64,000 bases of DNA from Chitinophagaceae bacterium (GCA_016787085.1 JAEUVJ010000002.1:62001-126000); one strand, 5' to 3'. Counted from the first letter of the stretch, positions 51,638 through 61,175 are shown. Notes: generated by a model not told the origin, from the sequence alone. Made by a program: numbers and translations.

Positions 51638-51934
51638 ATGAAAAAAAGCATACCCGCATTGGCCTTTCTTGTTATCTGCCTGTTCTTTCTTTCTTCCTGC
51701 GCCCATGAAGGGAATACTGTGAAGCAATACGGTTTCTTGTCAGGGATACTGCACGGTTTCCTGTTCATTTTTTCCGTAATCGGGAAATTGTTTGGTGTGG
51801 ATACAGGCCTCTATGCCGTAAATAATACTGGTTTCTTTTACTGGCTTGGCTATCTTATCGGGCTGTTTGTCCTTGGCGGGGCAGGCTGTTCGTCAACAAG
51901 AAGAAAAACTAAGAAGCCGTTGAGCAGCAGCTAA
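51638..51934 (+). CDS. Small membrane lipoprotein of unknown function
   Basis: A 98-residue protein with a lipobox LSSC (Cys 21), two hydrophobic segments (about 33-50 and 66-84) and a basic tail. It resembles short Bacteroidota membrane proteins of about 100 residues with no assigned role. A 224-base gap upstream holds no gene; its TTATTTTCG at 51609 is only a weak match to a -7 box. Confidence 0.7.
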   Translation: MKKSIPALAFLVICLFFLSSCAHEGNTVKQYGFLSGILHGFLFIFSVIGKLFGVDTGLYAVNNTGFFYWLGYLIGLFVLGGAGCSSTRRKTKKPLSSS

Positions 51935-51973
51935 ACACAAACAATTTTTCAGCCGTTTTGTGCTTTCGTGTTT

Positions 51974-52501
51974 CTATTGAAGCAGTAACCTGAACCCGAA
52001 CACCGGCAGTTCGCCCTGCATGAAATCGAGGTCTTCTGAACGTTCAAAACCGATGGCCTCATACATCTTCCATGCGGTCTGCATCGCTTTGGTACTGTGA
52101 ATGATCACCTGCGATAACTGTTGTTCTTTTGCTTTCTGAATACAGGCCATTGTCAATACCTTGCCGATGCCCCTGCCTCTTACAGACGTATCTACTGCCA
52201 GCAAACGGAATCCTGCAGCGTTCTTCTCCCATGTGGCCGTGCCGCCGGAGCCATAATACTGCATATCGCTGAAGTAAACCACTGCCCCTGCAATATGCCC
52301 GCCGGGTGATACAGCGACCAGCAGTTCAGTTCCCGGTTTTTTCGTCAGTTCCCCGATATTCCGGAGCATCTGGTAATATGCCGGTTGTTCACCGGGTTTG
52401 GGAAAACCATCCAGTTGGGAATATACGTCCACCATCAGTTGGCCGATGGTGGCAAACTGTTCCGGTTGTGCATCGCGGATAATGTATTCCTGTGGTATCA
52501 T
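51974..52501 (-). CDS. GNAT-family N-acetyltransferase
   Basis: A 175-residue GNAT protein. The acetyl-CoA-binding motif A reads LAVDTSVRGRGIGKVLTMAC (about residues 92-111). The N-terminal strand IRDAQPEQFATIG and late motif B, WKMYEAIGFERSEDLDF, are present. The acceptor is unknown. It is in the same orientation as the ParDE pair but separated by 76 bases. Confidence 0.92.
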   Translation of the reverse strand: MIPQEYIIRDAQPEQFATIGQLMVDVYSQLDGFPKPGEQPAYYQMLRNIGELTKKPGTELLVAVSPGGHIAGAVVYFSDMQYYGSGGTATWEKNAAGFRLLAVDTSVRGRGIGKVLTMACIQKAKEQQLSQVIIHSTKAMQTAWKMYEAIGFERSEDLDFMQGELPVFGFRLLLQ

Positions 52502-52577
52502 TGCAACAAACCTGCCGGCAAGCAGGTGACTCCTATCGTGCTGCTTTAGATAGGAGCCCCTATGTAAAGCGGTGGTT

Positions 52578-52877
52578 TTATTCCTGAATCCGGTTTTTCA
52601 AATCCATTCGCCCATGCAGAATTCTTGCAACTTCAATTCCGGCTCCCCTGGCTTTTCTGTAAAATATTATGTGTTGCCCTGCCTTAAATCCTGAAATTTC
52701 GGCGCTGATTTCCGGATAAGGTTTTCCTGAAAGATGGCCGTCTGCTAAATCCTGGCAAGTATCCAAAAGCATGTAGTAATATTTTTCTGCCTGGAGTTCT
52801 GACCAGGCTTTATAGGTATAGTCCCAGATTTTAGAAAGGTCCTCTAATGCTTTATTGGAAAGAGAGTACTTAGCCAT
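52578..52877 (-). CDS. parE: ParE-family toxin
   Basis: A 99-residue RelE/ParE superfamily toxin. It begins YSLSNKALEDLSKIWDYT, and the C-terminal strand contains HIIFYRKARGAGIEVARILH, as in ParE. ParE toxins poison DNA gyrase. Its start overlaps the end of the antitoxin gene by 8 bases, the normal operon arrangement. Confidence 0.92.
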   Translation of the reverse strand: MAKYSLSNKALEDLSKIWDYTYKAWSELQAEKYYYMLLDTCQDLADGHLSGKPYPEISAEISGFKAGQHIIFYRKARGAGIEVARILHGRMDLKNRIQE

Positions 52878-53121
52878 TTTTTCTCTTTGCGGATTTTAAT
52901 TTTGCGAGATGTTTCTTAGGGTTAAAGTTTTTGACAAATCCGCTTTCAAAACCTTCGTCAATAGCTTTTCGCAACGCTACAATTTTAGCTTCTTCCTCTT
53001 CCAATAAACGAAGCCCGGCTCTTATTACTTCACTGGCATTTTTAAATCTGCCGGTAGATACTTTGCTGTCCACAAAATTTTCAAAATGATCGCCCAATGA
53101 GATGGAAGTGTTTCGTCCCAT
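52870..53121 (-). CDS. parD: ParD-family antitoxin
   Basis: An 83-residue CopG/ParD-like antitoxin. The ribbon-helix-helix N-terminus is TSISLGDHFENFVDSKVSTG, followed by the helical ASEVIRAGLRLLEEEE segment and a disordered basic C-terminus that would wrap ParE. A 15-bp palindrome 23-37 bases upstream is a likely autoregulatory operator. Confidence 0.92.
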   Translation of the reverse strand: MGRNTSISLGDHFENFVDSKVSTGRFKNASEVIRAGLRLLEEEEAKIVALRKAIDEGFESGFVKNFNPKKHLAKLKSAKRKNG

Positions 53122-53143
53122 AATTTCAGGATTTTCATAAAGG

Positions 53144-53158
53144 TACCAAATTTTGGTA
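53144..53158. promoter_or_regulatory. Candidate ParD operator
   Basis: TACCAAA-T-TTTGGTA, a perfect 15-bp palindrome upstream of parD, in the expected place for a ribbon-helix-helix repressor. The region from here to 53371 holds no gene. Confidence 0.55.
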
Positions 53159-53371
53159 ACTTGAAAAACTTATTTACCGGGCGCTGGTCCTTTCCGGCAG
53201 ATAGCAGATCGAAGTATATCTTTGAATGATAGTGCCAGCGATAAAATATAGCCGGGCTTCAGCCATTAAGACCATTCAAATCCCCGGCAGTATTATGCAG
53301 GTCGTTTACTAAACATCTTATTCCTCTCATACCGCTTTACATGGGAACCTGATATTGTACACAGTACTTCT

Positions 53372-54466
53372 TTACTGGTGTTTTGAAAAGCAAGGCAGCA
53401 CATCTTCTTTAAAATAGGGTTCCTGATTTACCCAAAACATGTAGCGTACTCTCAAAAAATCTTTGGCGAAAGCATGTAATAACGGAACAAGGTTTTGCCT
53501 TGATTTATTTTCTGCATCATCCTTTTCATCACCGGTTTTACCAAAGTAATTACCATCTTGTACCGCAATTCCTAATGGAACGGTATAGTGTCCTTCGTGC
53601 ATAAATTTAAGTGCATGGTTAAGTTGTCCCTTTCTTGTGACCATTAAGTCGGGTCCGCCAAGTCCAACACCAATTTCTTCACCGTATTGATAAAGGCTCC
53701 GAAGGTAGCCTTTATCATTCCAGGGCAGCCATTCTCCCGGGGTAAAATTGGCATATATCATTGTCGCTGAGCTGGGGAACGATTTTTTCAATGCCAGCAT
53801 ATTTTCTTTTAACCCTTGAATATATCCCTGTTCGGAGAAACTTGTGTCTGTTTTTGAACTTACTCCGATGGCTGTTTCCTGAAGATTGATACCTTCTATT
53901 TTTCCATCATATTCTTTTCCCAATGCCCGGAGAAGCAATGCAAATCTTTCTCTTACTTTTTTGTTCCAGCGTTTTGCAACCCAGCCTTCAGGTTTCCCTG
54001 CATCATTGTATTGAAAGGTTGCACCGCCATTGTATTCATCAGTAAGTAAGTAGTCGGGAATTGCTTTGTATTTAGGGTTGAAGGTGACGTCTTGTAATTG
54101 TATAAAGATTTTTTTCCCGGACTTTTTAAGGTATTCATAGTCCTGCTTTAAAATGGTAAAGTCATATTTTCCTTTTTGAAACTCAAAGTCCCTCCAGGAA
54201 TACATTATTTGCGCTCCTTTGAAAACAGGATGCTGCAGGAAGGGGTGGTCAATAATTGCCTCCCTGTCTTTTGCGAAATAAACAAAGTGCTGAATACTGT
54301 CTTTTATTATTGGACAAGCGGCACTTAGATATTTTTTATAAGCGTTCGCATATTTTTCGCTTTGATTTCCATTTTCCTGTGCATTAACAGGTTTCCATAA
54401 TGTTATCAGGATGACGCATAAGAAACATCTGGCAGTGATTTTTAATTTTTTCAATATAGAAGCCAT
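53372..54466 (-). CDS. Secreted TIM-barrel-like protein of unknown function
   Basis: A 364-residue protein with a signal peptide (about residues 1-30, ending KPVNAQ). Segments such as GAQIMYSWRDFEFQKGKYDF, GKKIFIQLQDVTF and the late MFWVNQEPYFKEDVLP resemble glycoside-hydrolase-like TIM barrels. I cannot name a family or confirm the acid residues; two glutamates, in EGINLQETAIG and WVNQEPYF, are candidates. ATG at 54466 is preferred over a TTG two codons upstream. Confidence 0.7.
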   Translation of the reverse strand: MASILKKLKITARCFLCVILITLWKPVNAQENGNQSEKYANAYKKYLSAACPIIKDSIQHFVYFAKDREAIIDHPFLQHPVFKGAQIMYSWRDFEFQKGKYDFTILKQDYEYLKKSGKKIFIQLQDVTFNPKYKAIPDYLLTDEYNGGATFQYNDAGKPEGWVAKRWNKKVRERFALLLRALGKEYDGKIEGINLQETAIGVSSKTDTSFSEQGYIQGLKENMLALKKSFPSSATMIYANFTPGEWLPWNDKGYLRSLYQYGEEIGVGLGGPDLMVTRKGQLNHALKFMHEGHYTVPLGIAVQDGNYFGKTGDEKDDAENKSRQNLVPLLHAFAKDFLRVRYMFWVNQEPYFKEDVLPCFSKHQ

Positions 54467-54603
54467 TCTCAATTTTGGTTTTGGTATTGTGTGCAGCGGG
54501 CAGGTATTGCCGATAGCGGGGAATTTGATATTCGTCCGTCCCGAACCGCTGCCTGGTCTTCAGTTTTGTGTTTATGATTTCCAAATTTACTTCTCAGTAC
54601 ACT

Positions 54604-55926
54604 TTATTTTTTAAACATTTCCAGAAGAGCAGTAGCTCCAATTTGTACACCTAATGGAATGCCGGCCAGGTCAACCTGGTAATTTCCATTATGATTGAAA
54701 TAAGGGGCCCGTTTTCCTTCTTGTACAGCTTTTGCATAGGAATCCGGATTTGCCGTTCCTACAAATATGTAATCGCAGACCGTTTTATTATTACCCAATA
54801 CCAAATGATTAAAATCTTCTGAACCCATAATCGGCAATGTATTGGTAAATATTTTTTCAGGAGTAATAACGCTTGTCAACACGTTATTAATTTTATTGGT
54901 TAATGATGCGTCATTCACCTGTGGAAAAACATTTCCCTTCATCAGGATAGAAGGGTAACTTTCTTTGGGCAATCCATTGGCAACAGCAATGCCTTCATTG
55001 ATTCTTTTTATTCCATCCAATAAAATGTTTCTTGTTTTTTCTGTAAACCAGCGCAGGTTGAGTTTTACAACTACTGAAGCAGGAATTACATTGTTATCTC
55101 CGCCTCCTTGTATGGCGCCAACGGTAAGCACTGCCACATCTTGTGCAGCAATGTTTCGGCTGATGATTGTTTGATATTGCATCACGGCATTGCTGGCCAT
55201 TACCACCGGGTCTTTGGTCACTTCGGGTGTGGAGCCATGTCCGCCAACACCATAAAAAGTTACATCTAATTGGTCGCTCCCTGCTGCCCGTTCCCCAATT
55301 CCGTTAATGATACTGCCTACGGCCATTGGCCAGGTGTGCATGCCAAATAAGTAATCCGGCACAGGAACACCTTTCTCATACATTTTATCGTTCACCATTG
55401 CTTTTGCACCTGTTAAAGTTTCTTCGGCTGGTTGTGCCAAAAGGACCAACGTCCCTTTCCATTGATTTTTTATGTTCACCATGATTTTGGCAATGCCAAG
55501 CAACCATGTTACATGTGCATCATGTCCGCAGGCATGCATGACGGGTACTTCAGTCCCGTCATCCTTTTTCATGGTCTTGCTGCTTGCATAAGGAAGTCCG
55601 GTAATTTCTTTAACAGAGTTGCAGTCCATGTCGGCCCGGTACATTACAATGGGCCCTTCGCCATTTTTCAAAATACCCACAACCCCGGTTTTTGCAATCC
55701 CTGTAATTACTTCGTATCCCAACGCTTTCAACTCCTTCGCAATAATGCCTGATGTACGAACTTCCATGAAACCCAGTTCGGGATTTTGATGGAGGTCTTT
55801 AAATATTTCTACCAGTCTTAGCGAGTCGGAATACACCATTTGCTTTACCTGTTTGGCAGTCTGCGCCTGAATGGTTGAGACTGCCAGTATGATTGCTATC
55901 AGAAAAACGAAGGCTTTATTGGTCAT
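54604..55926 (-). CDS. M20-family amidohydrolase/peptidase, secreted
   Basis: A 441-residue zinc amidohydrolase with a signal peptide (ends STIQAQ). Metal-binding motifs HACGHDAHV (around residue 133) and GSEDFNHL (around 377) are intact, with a dimerisation domain between. Subfamily members hydrolyse N-acyl amino acids or amino acid conjugates (hippurate/IAA-amino acid hydrolase type). The substrate is unknown. The ATG at 55926 begins the signal peptide; upstream codons in frame do not fit. Confidence 0.9.
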   Translation of the reverse strand: MTNKAFVFLIAIILAVSTIQAQTAKQVKQMVYSDSLRLVEIFKDLHQNPELGFMEVRTSGIIAKELKALGYEVITGIAKTGVVGILKNGEGPIVMYRADMDCNSVKEITGLPYASSKTMKKDDGTEVPVMHACGHDAHVTWLLGIAKIMVNIKNQWKGTLVLLAQPAEETLTGAKAMVNDKMYEKGVPVPDYLFGMHTWPMAVGSIINGIGERAAGSDQLDVTFYGVGGHGSTPEVTKDPVVMASNAVMQYQTIISRNIAAQDVAVLTVGAIQGGGDNNVIPASVVVKLNLRWFTEKTRNILLDGIKRINEGIAVANGLPKESYPSILMKGNVFPQVNDASLTNKINNVLTSVITPEKIFTNTLPIMGSEDFNHLVLGNNKTVCDYIFVGTANPDSYAKAVQEGKRAPYFNHNGNYQVDLAGIPLGVQIGATALLEMFKK

Positions 55927-56082
55927 TTTAATGTTTTGGTTATTTACTGATTTAAAGTCTAACTGAAATTTGTGAGGTTTCGTCATAGGCTTGAAGCCAA
56001 CGGTAACCTGTGAAAAACTATTCACAGGTGTTGAATAAAAATACAGAAAACCGGGCAACAGCTAAGGAGTAAAATTTTGTCT

Positions 56083-56130
56083 GCACGGAGTCCCTGCATG
56101 ACACAAAGCCCGGTACAGGAGACTCCGTGC
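56083..56130 (-). terminator. Hairpin after the YwqK/MORN gene
   Basis: GCACGGAGTC (56083-56092) pairs with GACTCCGTGC (56121-56130). It lies downstream of the minus-strand MORN-type gene and is followed by an A/T-rich stretch. Confidence 0.45.
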
Positions 56131-56165
56131 GGAAACAAAAAACACTCACCGCAGAGCAGTAGATT

Positions 56166-57173
56166 TTAATAGAATTTGTCTGATATGAATTTTCCATCCT
56201 TGTATGTTCTTTCCATATCCAACTTTCCATTTTTGTATCGCTTGACGACACCATCAATCTTTCCATTTTTAAAAGGGGTTTCAACTTCGAGCTTTCCTTT
56301 CTCGTCGTATTTTTTTTCGATGCCCTCTGTTTTTCCGTTGACATCAGTTCCTTCATAATTTAATCGGCCATTTTCATAGTAACACTTATAAGGCCCATTC
56401 CTGATCCCTTCCTCATAGGATGTTTCAAAGAATAATTTACCGTCTTTATATTCTTTCTGGACTCCGTCGATTTTGTTTTTTTTGTAGGGTGTTTCCCATG
56501 AAATTCTTCCCTTCTCATCATAAGATTTTGATACGCCTTCATATTTCCCATCTATATAAGTTGTTTCTTGTGCAAGGGTTCCATTGAGATAGTAAAGTTT
56601 ACTCAAGCCATGCAACTGACCATTTTTATAGTTGTGTTCCCATAATAATTTGCCATCCCTGTATTCTTTTTGAAGTCCCTCCTTATTCCCGTTCTTATAC
56701 GGAATTTCAAACATGATTTTTCCATTTTCATCGTAGGTCTTTTCAATGCCGTCAAGTTTGCCATCCAAATAATTTCCCTCTTGCGTTATTTGCCCATTAT
56801 CATAATAGCTCCTGTGCGGTCCATTAAGCTTTCCACCCTTAAAAATAAATTCAAGGATGAATCTTTTGCCATTGTCCATATCAACGTATTCCTTTTCTAC
56901 TCCATCAGGTTGGTTATCCAGATAATTTCCCTCTTTCTTTAAACGACCATTCTGATTGTATTGTTTCCATGGCCCATTTAGTTTCCCATCTTTATAAGTA
57001 AATTCAGCCAACACCTGTTTTCCATTTGACATATTAACGGCTATGCCGGAAAACGGGACGTTGTTATAATACCAGAGTATTTGATTGTAGGTTAGCTGGG
57101 AGACGTTCACTCTTTGGCCGTTTGCGCAGGCCATGAAAAGAAGTAAGTATAAGAGCGAAGAAATATATTTCAT
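56166..57173 (-). CDS. YwqK/MORN-repeat lipoprotein
   Basis: A 335-residue protein. The signal ends in a lipobox-like FMACA (Cys 16). The mature part consists of about a dozen MORN_2/YwqK-type repeats of about 23 residues, of the form DGKLNGPxKxYYxNG and YKNGKxDGxxKxY. Database labels of such proteins as antitoxins rest on weak similarity. A repetitive beta-hairpin surface or envelope protein is all the sequence supports. No toxin partner is adjacent. Confidence 0.85.
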   Translation of the reverse strand: MKYISSLLYLLLFMACANGQRVNVSQLTYNQILWYYNNVPFSGIAVNMSNGKQVLAEFTYKDGKLNGPWKQYNQNGRLKKEGNYLDNQPDGVEKEYVDMDNGKRFILEFIFKGGKLNGPHRSYYDNGQITQEGNYLDGKLDGIEKTYDENGKIMFEIPYKNGNKEGLQKEYRDGKLLWEHNYKNGQLHGLSKLYYLNGTLAQETTYIDGKYEGVSKSYDEKGRISWETPYKKNKIDGVQKEYKDGKLFFETSYEEGIRNGPYKCYYENGRLNYEGTDVNGKTEGIEKKYDEKGKLEVETPFKNGKIDGVVKRYKNGKLDMERTYKDGKFISDKFY

Positions 57174-57388
57174 TTTTTTAGTAATTGTACTGAAGAGATG
57201 AATCATATTTGCATTCAGGCATAATTCAGCGTGAAATCTGACTAGAATGGAGGGCTTGGGAGAATCAGGGGTGAAGGGGGTGCGAGATCCTGAAGATTAA
57301 TATCTCTAAGATAAATACTATTGAGAAATCTGCAATTTTTTGTTTTTATACGTATTGTTTTCTTGAGCCTTGTTGATTTGCATAATTG

Positions 57389-57428
57389 ACGGCTTTTTCA
57401 AAGCCGATGATTAGATACAATCTAATCA
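57389..57428. repeat. Two abutting hairpins in the 57174-57520 gap
   Basis: CGGCTTT/AAAGCCG (57389-57405) is directly followed by ATGATTAGA/TCTAATCAT (57406-57428) with no base between. The 347-base gap is AT-rich, separates divergent genes and shows nothing else except a promoter box at 57509. Confidence 0.6.
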
Positions 57429-57508
57429 TAACAACACTATGATTTAGTTATTCTTTCCAAATTTGAAACACTGAGGAGAACCGGGGATAAACTGACTTTT
57501 TAATTGTA

Positions 57509-57516
57509 TATTTTTG
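57509..57516 (+). promoter_or_regulatory. Candidate -7 promoter box for the orphan gene
   Basis: TATTTTTG, 4 bases before the ATG at 57521. Confidence 0.4.
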
Positions 57517-57520
57517 TTAA

Positions 57521-58321
57521 ATGAAAATGTTGAATTTTGATTCATTAACCAACCAACCACTGGTAGAATTTAATATATCCACAAAGGAGGAAGCAATTCA
57601 ATTTGAAAAACACCTGCATGCGATATTTGACAACAATATTGATTGCCCAGGCAAGATTCTGTTTGGTTTGGAAAATATATTTGAAGTTTGCCACAAGTTT
57701 AAAGAGGAGTATGGCAGTCGTGTATTTACTGCTATACTTGACTTAGCAATTAGTCAGACGAACTGTGCATGCGAACTGGACGATTGTGTTAAGGCATGGA
57801 ACAACTATTTTTCCAATACAAATGAATATGGCAATACTCCGCAATCTTCTGTTCTGGGTAGCGAGAAATTTTTCGAAGGGAAGTTTTATTACCAACGCCA
57901 TTTGAATTCTTTCGTATTCAAATACAGGGCCCATTGGGATAAGATCATGGGATTATATTTTCTCGTCTGGAAGTACGATTTGTATCAGGATTTTAAAAGA
58001 GCTCGTTCAAGAAAAAAGATGTTTCTTAAACAATTCGAAGGGCATCAAATGATTGATCAGAAGATTATTGATTATGTCAAAAATGATTTAACTCTTTTTG
58101 ATGACAGCTTTAGAACGCATGAGGCTCATAGCACTGGAAAATTACGCAAGTTTGCTTTTACTAATGGGTTAGAAGATTCGAAAAATCTGTTAGACCATCT
58201 TGTTAATGAAATTTATGGTAATTATGTAAGATTAGCTCCCACAATATTTCAATGTATTGAATATCTTCTTTGTTTCCCAGAAGTTGCTGAAAGACTAAAA
58301 AATAACGGCAAAATTACCTAA
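57521..58321 (+). CDS. Orphan protein of unknown function, possible HEPN-like
   Basis: A 266-residue soluble, mostly helical protein with no signal peptide. I do not recognise a family with confidence. The segment SFRTHEAHSTGKLRKF contains R198-x4-H203, the spacing of the RNase motif of HEPN domains, and the flanking helices are of suitable length. That is the only functional hint. Its codons and flanks are more AT-rich than those of its neighbours, and it has its own promoter box and terminator, which suggests a recently acquired accessory gene. Confidence 0.75.
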   Translation: MKMLNFDSLTNQPLVEFNISTKEEAIQFEKHLHAIFDNNIDCPGKILFGLENIFEVCHKFKEEYGSRVFTAILDLAISQTNCACELDDCVKAWNNYFSNTNEYGNTPQSSVLGSEKFFEGKFYYQRHLNSFVFKYRAHWDKIMGLYFLVWKYDLYQDFKRARSRKKMFLKQFEGHQMIDQKIIDYVKNDLTLFDDSFRTHEAHSTGKLRKFAFTNGLEDSKNLLDHLVNEIYGNYVRLAPTIFQCIEYLLCFPEVAERLKNNGKIT

Positions 58322-58374
58322 TGTTAGTTGACGCAGTAGGTATCTCTAAAGCATAGCATACAACTCGTAAATAT

Positions 58375-58409
58375 GCGAAAGTCCCTGCCTTCCAAACTTT
58401 CGCTTTTTT
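58375..58409 (+). terminator. Terminator after the orphan gene
   Basis: GCGAAAGT (58375-58382) pairs with ACTTTCGC (58396-58403), followed by TTTTTT. Confidence 0.75.
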
Positions 58410-58484
58410 ATGTAAATCTTTTTGAGCCAAATTTATAGAGAAATTGTTTTTGCATGCCCCTACTTTCGCAAATACAACCGTCTT

Positions 58485-59126
58485 TCATACCAGCTTATGC
58501 TCATACGCATACTTCACCAGTCCGATCACACTATTGGTGCCGGTTTTGCGGAAGATATTCTTGCGGTGGGTCTCTACCGTTCTTTCACTGATGAATAAAG
58601 CTTCGGCGATCTGTTTGTTGTTGTACTCCTTTTCGATCAGCCGGATGATCTCGATCTCCCGGGCGGTCAGGTGGGCTTCCTCGTTCTCTTTTTTCCGCTG
58701 GCTGGTGCGCTGAAGTTCCGTTATTACCTCTTCACTGAAATAAATACCGCCACCGGCGATCTTTTCCAGCGCTTTGATCAGTTCCTGTTTGCCGATATTC
58801 TTCAGCACATAGCCGGAGATATCCGCATCATTGATCATTTCATTCACCAGGTCGCCCTGCCCGCTCATGGAGAGGGCCATTATTTTTACCGCAGGGTATT
58901 TTTCTTTTACCTGTTTGGCGAGCAGGTTGCCGGGCAGTTGCGGCATCATCACATCGGTGAGTAAGATATCAATGGTCTTTTCGCCGATCTTGTCTACGAC
59001 CTCTTCGGGGTGGGTGGTGGCAAAACCAAAATGGAAGTGCTCGTGTCCTTTGAGCAACGACATCAGTCCGTCAATCACGATCTGGTGATCGTCAACTATG
59101 CCGATAGTGATCTTATCTTTCTTCAT
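58485..59126 (-). CDS. NarL/FixJ-type response regulator
   Basis: A 213-residue two-component regulator. The receiver domain (1-125) has acidic pocket residues in GIVDDHQ and the phospho-acceptor D58 in LLTDVMMP. A LuxR-type DNA-binding domain (about 147-210) contains HLTAREIEIIRLI and ISERTVETHRKNIF. It is downstream of, and in the same orientation as, the histidine kinase gene (106-base gap), and is its likely partner. The target genes are unknown. Confidence 0.95.
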   Translation of the reverse strand: MKKDKITIGIVDDHQIVIDGLMSLLKGHEHFHFGFATTHPEEVVDKIGEKTIDILLTDVMMPQLPGNLLAKQVKEKYPAVKIMALSMSGQGDLVNEMINDADISGYVLKNIGKQELIKALEKIAGGGIYFSEEVITELQRTSQRKKENEEAHLTAREIEIIRLIEKEYNNKQIAEALFISERTVETHRKNIFRKTGTNSVIGLVKYAYEHKLV

Positions 59127-59232
59127 GGTGTGGGCGGGTTGAAAGTACTAAAATTCCGGTACTTCAAAGTACAGTCCGGTCAATGACGAAAGAAAGGATG
59201 CAGGAGGGTGAATAATTACCGTTTTGGATTTG

Positions 59233-61167
59233 TTAAAGAGGGCCGGCCAATGGCACATGGATGCTGACAGCCGTACCCCGGCCGGGGGCGGAATCGAACT
59301 CGGCCGTGCCTTTCAGGTATTCCACCCGGGTGAAGATGTTCTTTAAACCGATCCCTTCAAACTTTTCTTTATCGTTCGTATCAAAACCTTTCCCGTTGTC
59401 CTCAATGGTGGCGCTGATGCCGTCCTTATCCCGGACAACAGATATGTCGAGATTGCTGGCCGCCGCATGTTTGATCACATTGTTCACGCATTCCTGTATC
59501 ACCCGGTAAAAGACCGTTTCGGTGTTGGAGTCCAGCCGTTCATCAAGGCCTTCAGTATAAAGATGCACCTGCAGCGCTTTTTTGTCCATTTTATCAATAA
59601 AGTCGCGGATGGCAGAAGCAAGGCTGTTCTTGAGCAATGCATTGGGCATCATGTTATGCGATACGTGACGTACTTCTTTGCAACTATCATCTACCAGCCG
59701 TATGATCTTTTCAAAAGCATGACGCTGTTCTTCATTGTCAAACCGTGTTTCTGATTCAAAAGCGGAAAGATTCATTTTGGCGGCGCTCATCATTTGCCCG
59801 ATGCTATCGTGCAGGTCGCGGGCAATGCGCTGCCGTTCTTCTTCTTCGGCCTCTATCACGGCTTTTGTCGCCAGTTCCTGTTGCCGCATGATCTCTGCCT
59901 GCAATTGTTTTTCTTTTTTTAGCTTAAAACGCTTGTAATAGGAATAGGCGAGCAGGCCCAGCATCAGTGCCAGCCCGGCGATACCAAGAAAGATGAAATT
60001 CTGCCGGGCGATCTTGTTCTTTTGCTGCTGGATGATCCATTCCTGTTTTTCGGTTTCATATTTGGTACGCATCTCGGCCAGCGCTTTGGGATTGGCATCG
60101 GCATACATGCTGTCCTTTAGTTCATTGATCTTGCGATAGGTGGCTGCTGCTTTTTCAAAATCCTTTGCTGCTTCATAATTTGAAGCCAGCGCTGTATAGA
60201 TCATCGGCAGCTTGGCCGTAATGTTGTTGGTCTTTGCTGTTTCTAATGCCTGCATCCCGGTAGCGATACCTTCATCGGTCTTTCCCAGTTTGGCGTAGAG
60301 ATTGGCGAGTTCTGCCTGGTCGGAAACAATAAAGAACGGGTCGCCTACTTTTTCCCGCAGCGGCTTTGATTCGAGAAAACTTTGCAATGCCCCCTGCAGG
60401 TTACCCATTTTTTCCTGGGCGGTGCCGAGAATATTCAGTCCATTGGCGTGTGCCACGATATCATTTTGCGCTTTGGCTTTCTGGATAGCGATCTGTGCAT
60501 ACTTGTAGGCAGAGTCAACTTTGTTCAATGAGCCATAGCTCGATGCCAGGTTGTTGTAAATAACACCGGAATAAGTTTCGGGCAGGTTCTTTTCTTTGAT
60601 CAATGCAAGGCCTTTATGAAAGTTGGAGATCGCCTGTTCAAACTGGTTCAGTTCCATCATGGCCCAGCCGATGTTGACATAGGCCCGCAACTGCGTCATA
60701 TGATCGCCGGTTTTTTCCCCGGACTTCAATGCGAGGTAAAAATGGTCCAGCGCTTTTTTCTTTTCATCTAGTTTCATGTAGCAGTTGCCTGCGGATGAAT
60801 AATACTGGCCGAGCAGCACAGCATACGCAGGGTTTGCTTCCAGCAGCGGGATATTCTTTTTCAGTATGGCAAGGGCAGTATCAGGTTTGCCCATGATGTT
60901 GTAGTATAACGCAACATATAGCTCCGCTTTAGGGATGCGTTCGGGCTCTTTTATGCTTTGCAGAAGATGGATCGCCTGTTGTGCATAGGCCAGGCAGGAG
61001 TCAGGGTTCGATAGCCGGTAGGCTTCGCATAGTGCAAGGAACAGGTCAACCCGGTGTGACGGATCGGTTTCCTGCTGCATTGCTCTTTTCAGGCTGTCGG
61101 CTTTGGGCTGTGCCAAAACGCAAAGCTGGAAAAGAACGGGTATGATGGCAAAGCAAACCTTTTTCAT
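59233..61167 (-). CDS. TPR-containing sensor histidine kinase
   Basis: A 644-residue membrane kinase. A signal peptide (ends CVLAQ) is followed by a periplasmic array of about seven tetratricopeptide repeats (about 30-370) and one membrane segment (about 395-415, FIFLGIAGLALMLGLLAYSY). A short coiled coil leads to a HisKA_3 domain with the phospho-acceptor histidine in RIARDLHDSIGQMM. The HATPase has NGKGFD and GIGLKNI. This domain plan is common in Bacteroidota and pairs with NarL-type regulators. The ligand of the TPR region is unknown. Confidence 0.94.
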   Translation of the reverse strand: MKKVCFAIIPVLFQLCVLAQPKADSLKRAMQQETDPSHRVDLFLALCEAYRLSNPDSCLAYAQQAIHLLQSIKEPERIPKAELYVALYYNIMGKPDTALAILKKNIPLLEANPAYAVLLGQYYSSAGNCYMKLDEKKKALDHFYLALKSGEKTGDHMTQLRAYVNIGWAMMELNQFEQAISNFHKGLALIKEKNLPETYSGVIYNNLASSYGSLNKVDSAYKYAQIAIQKAKAQNDIVAHANGLNILGTAQEKMGNLQGALQSFLESKPLREKVGDPFFIVSDQAELANLYAKLGKTDEGIATGMQALETAKTNNITAKLPMIYTALASNYEAAKDFEKAAATYRKINELKDSMYADANPKALAEMRTKYETEKQEWIIQQQKNKIARQNFIFLGIAGLALMLGLLAYSYYKRFKLKKEKQLQAEIMRQQELATKAVIEAEEEERQRIARDLHDSIGQMMSAAKMNLSAFESETRFDNEEQRHAFEKIIRLVDDSCKEVRHVSHNMMPNALLKNSLASAIRDFIDKMDKKALQVHLYTEGLDERLDSNTETVFYRVIQECVNNVIKHAAASNLDISVVRDKDGISATIEDNGKGFDTNDKEKFEGIGLKNIFTRVEYLKGTAEFDSAPGRGTAVSIHVPLAGPL

Positions 61168-61175
61168 GTGCGGGT

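Noticed and set aside
56166..57173. Antitoxin of a toxin-antitoxin pair (YwqK label)
   Set aside because: No toxin gene is adjacent and the protein is a secreted MORN-type repeat lipoprotein.
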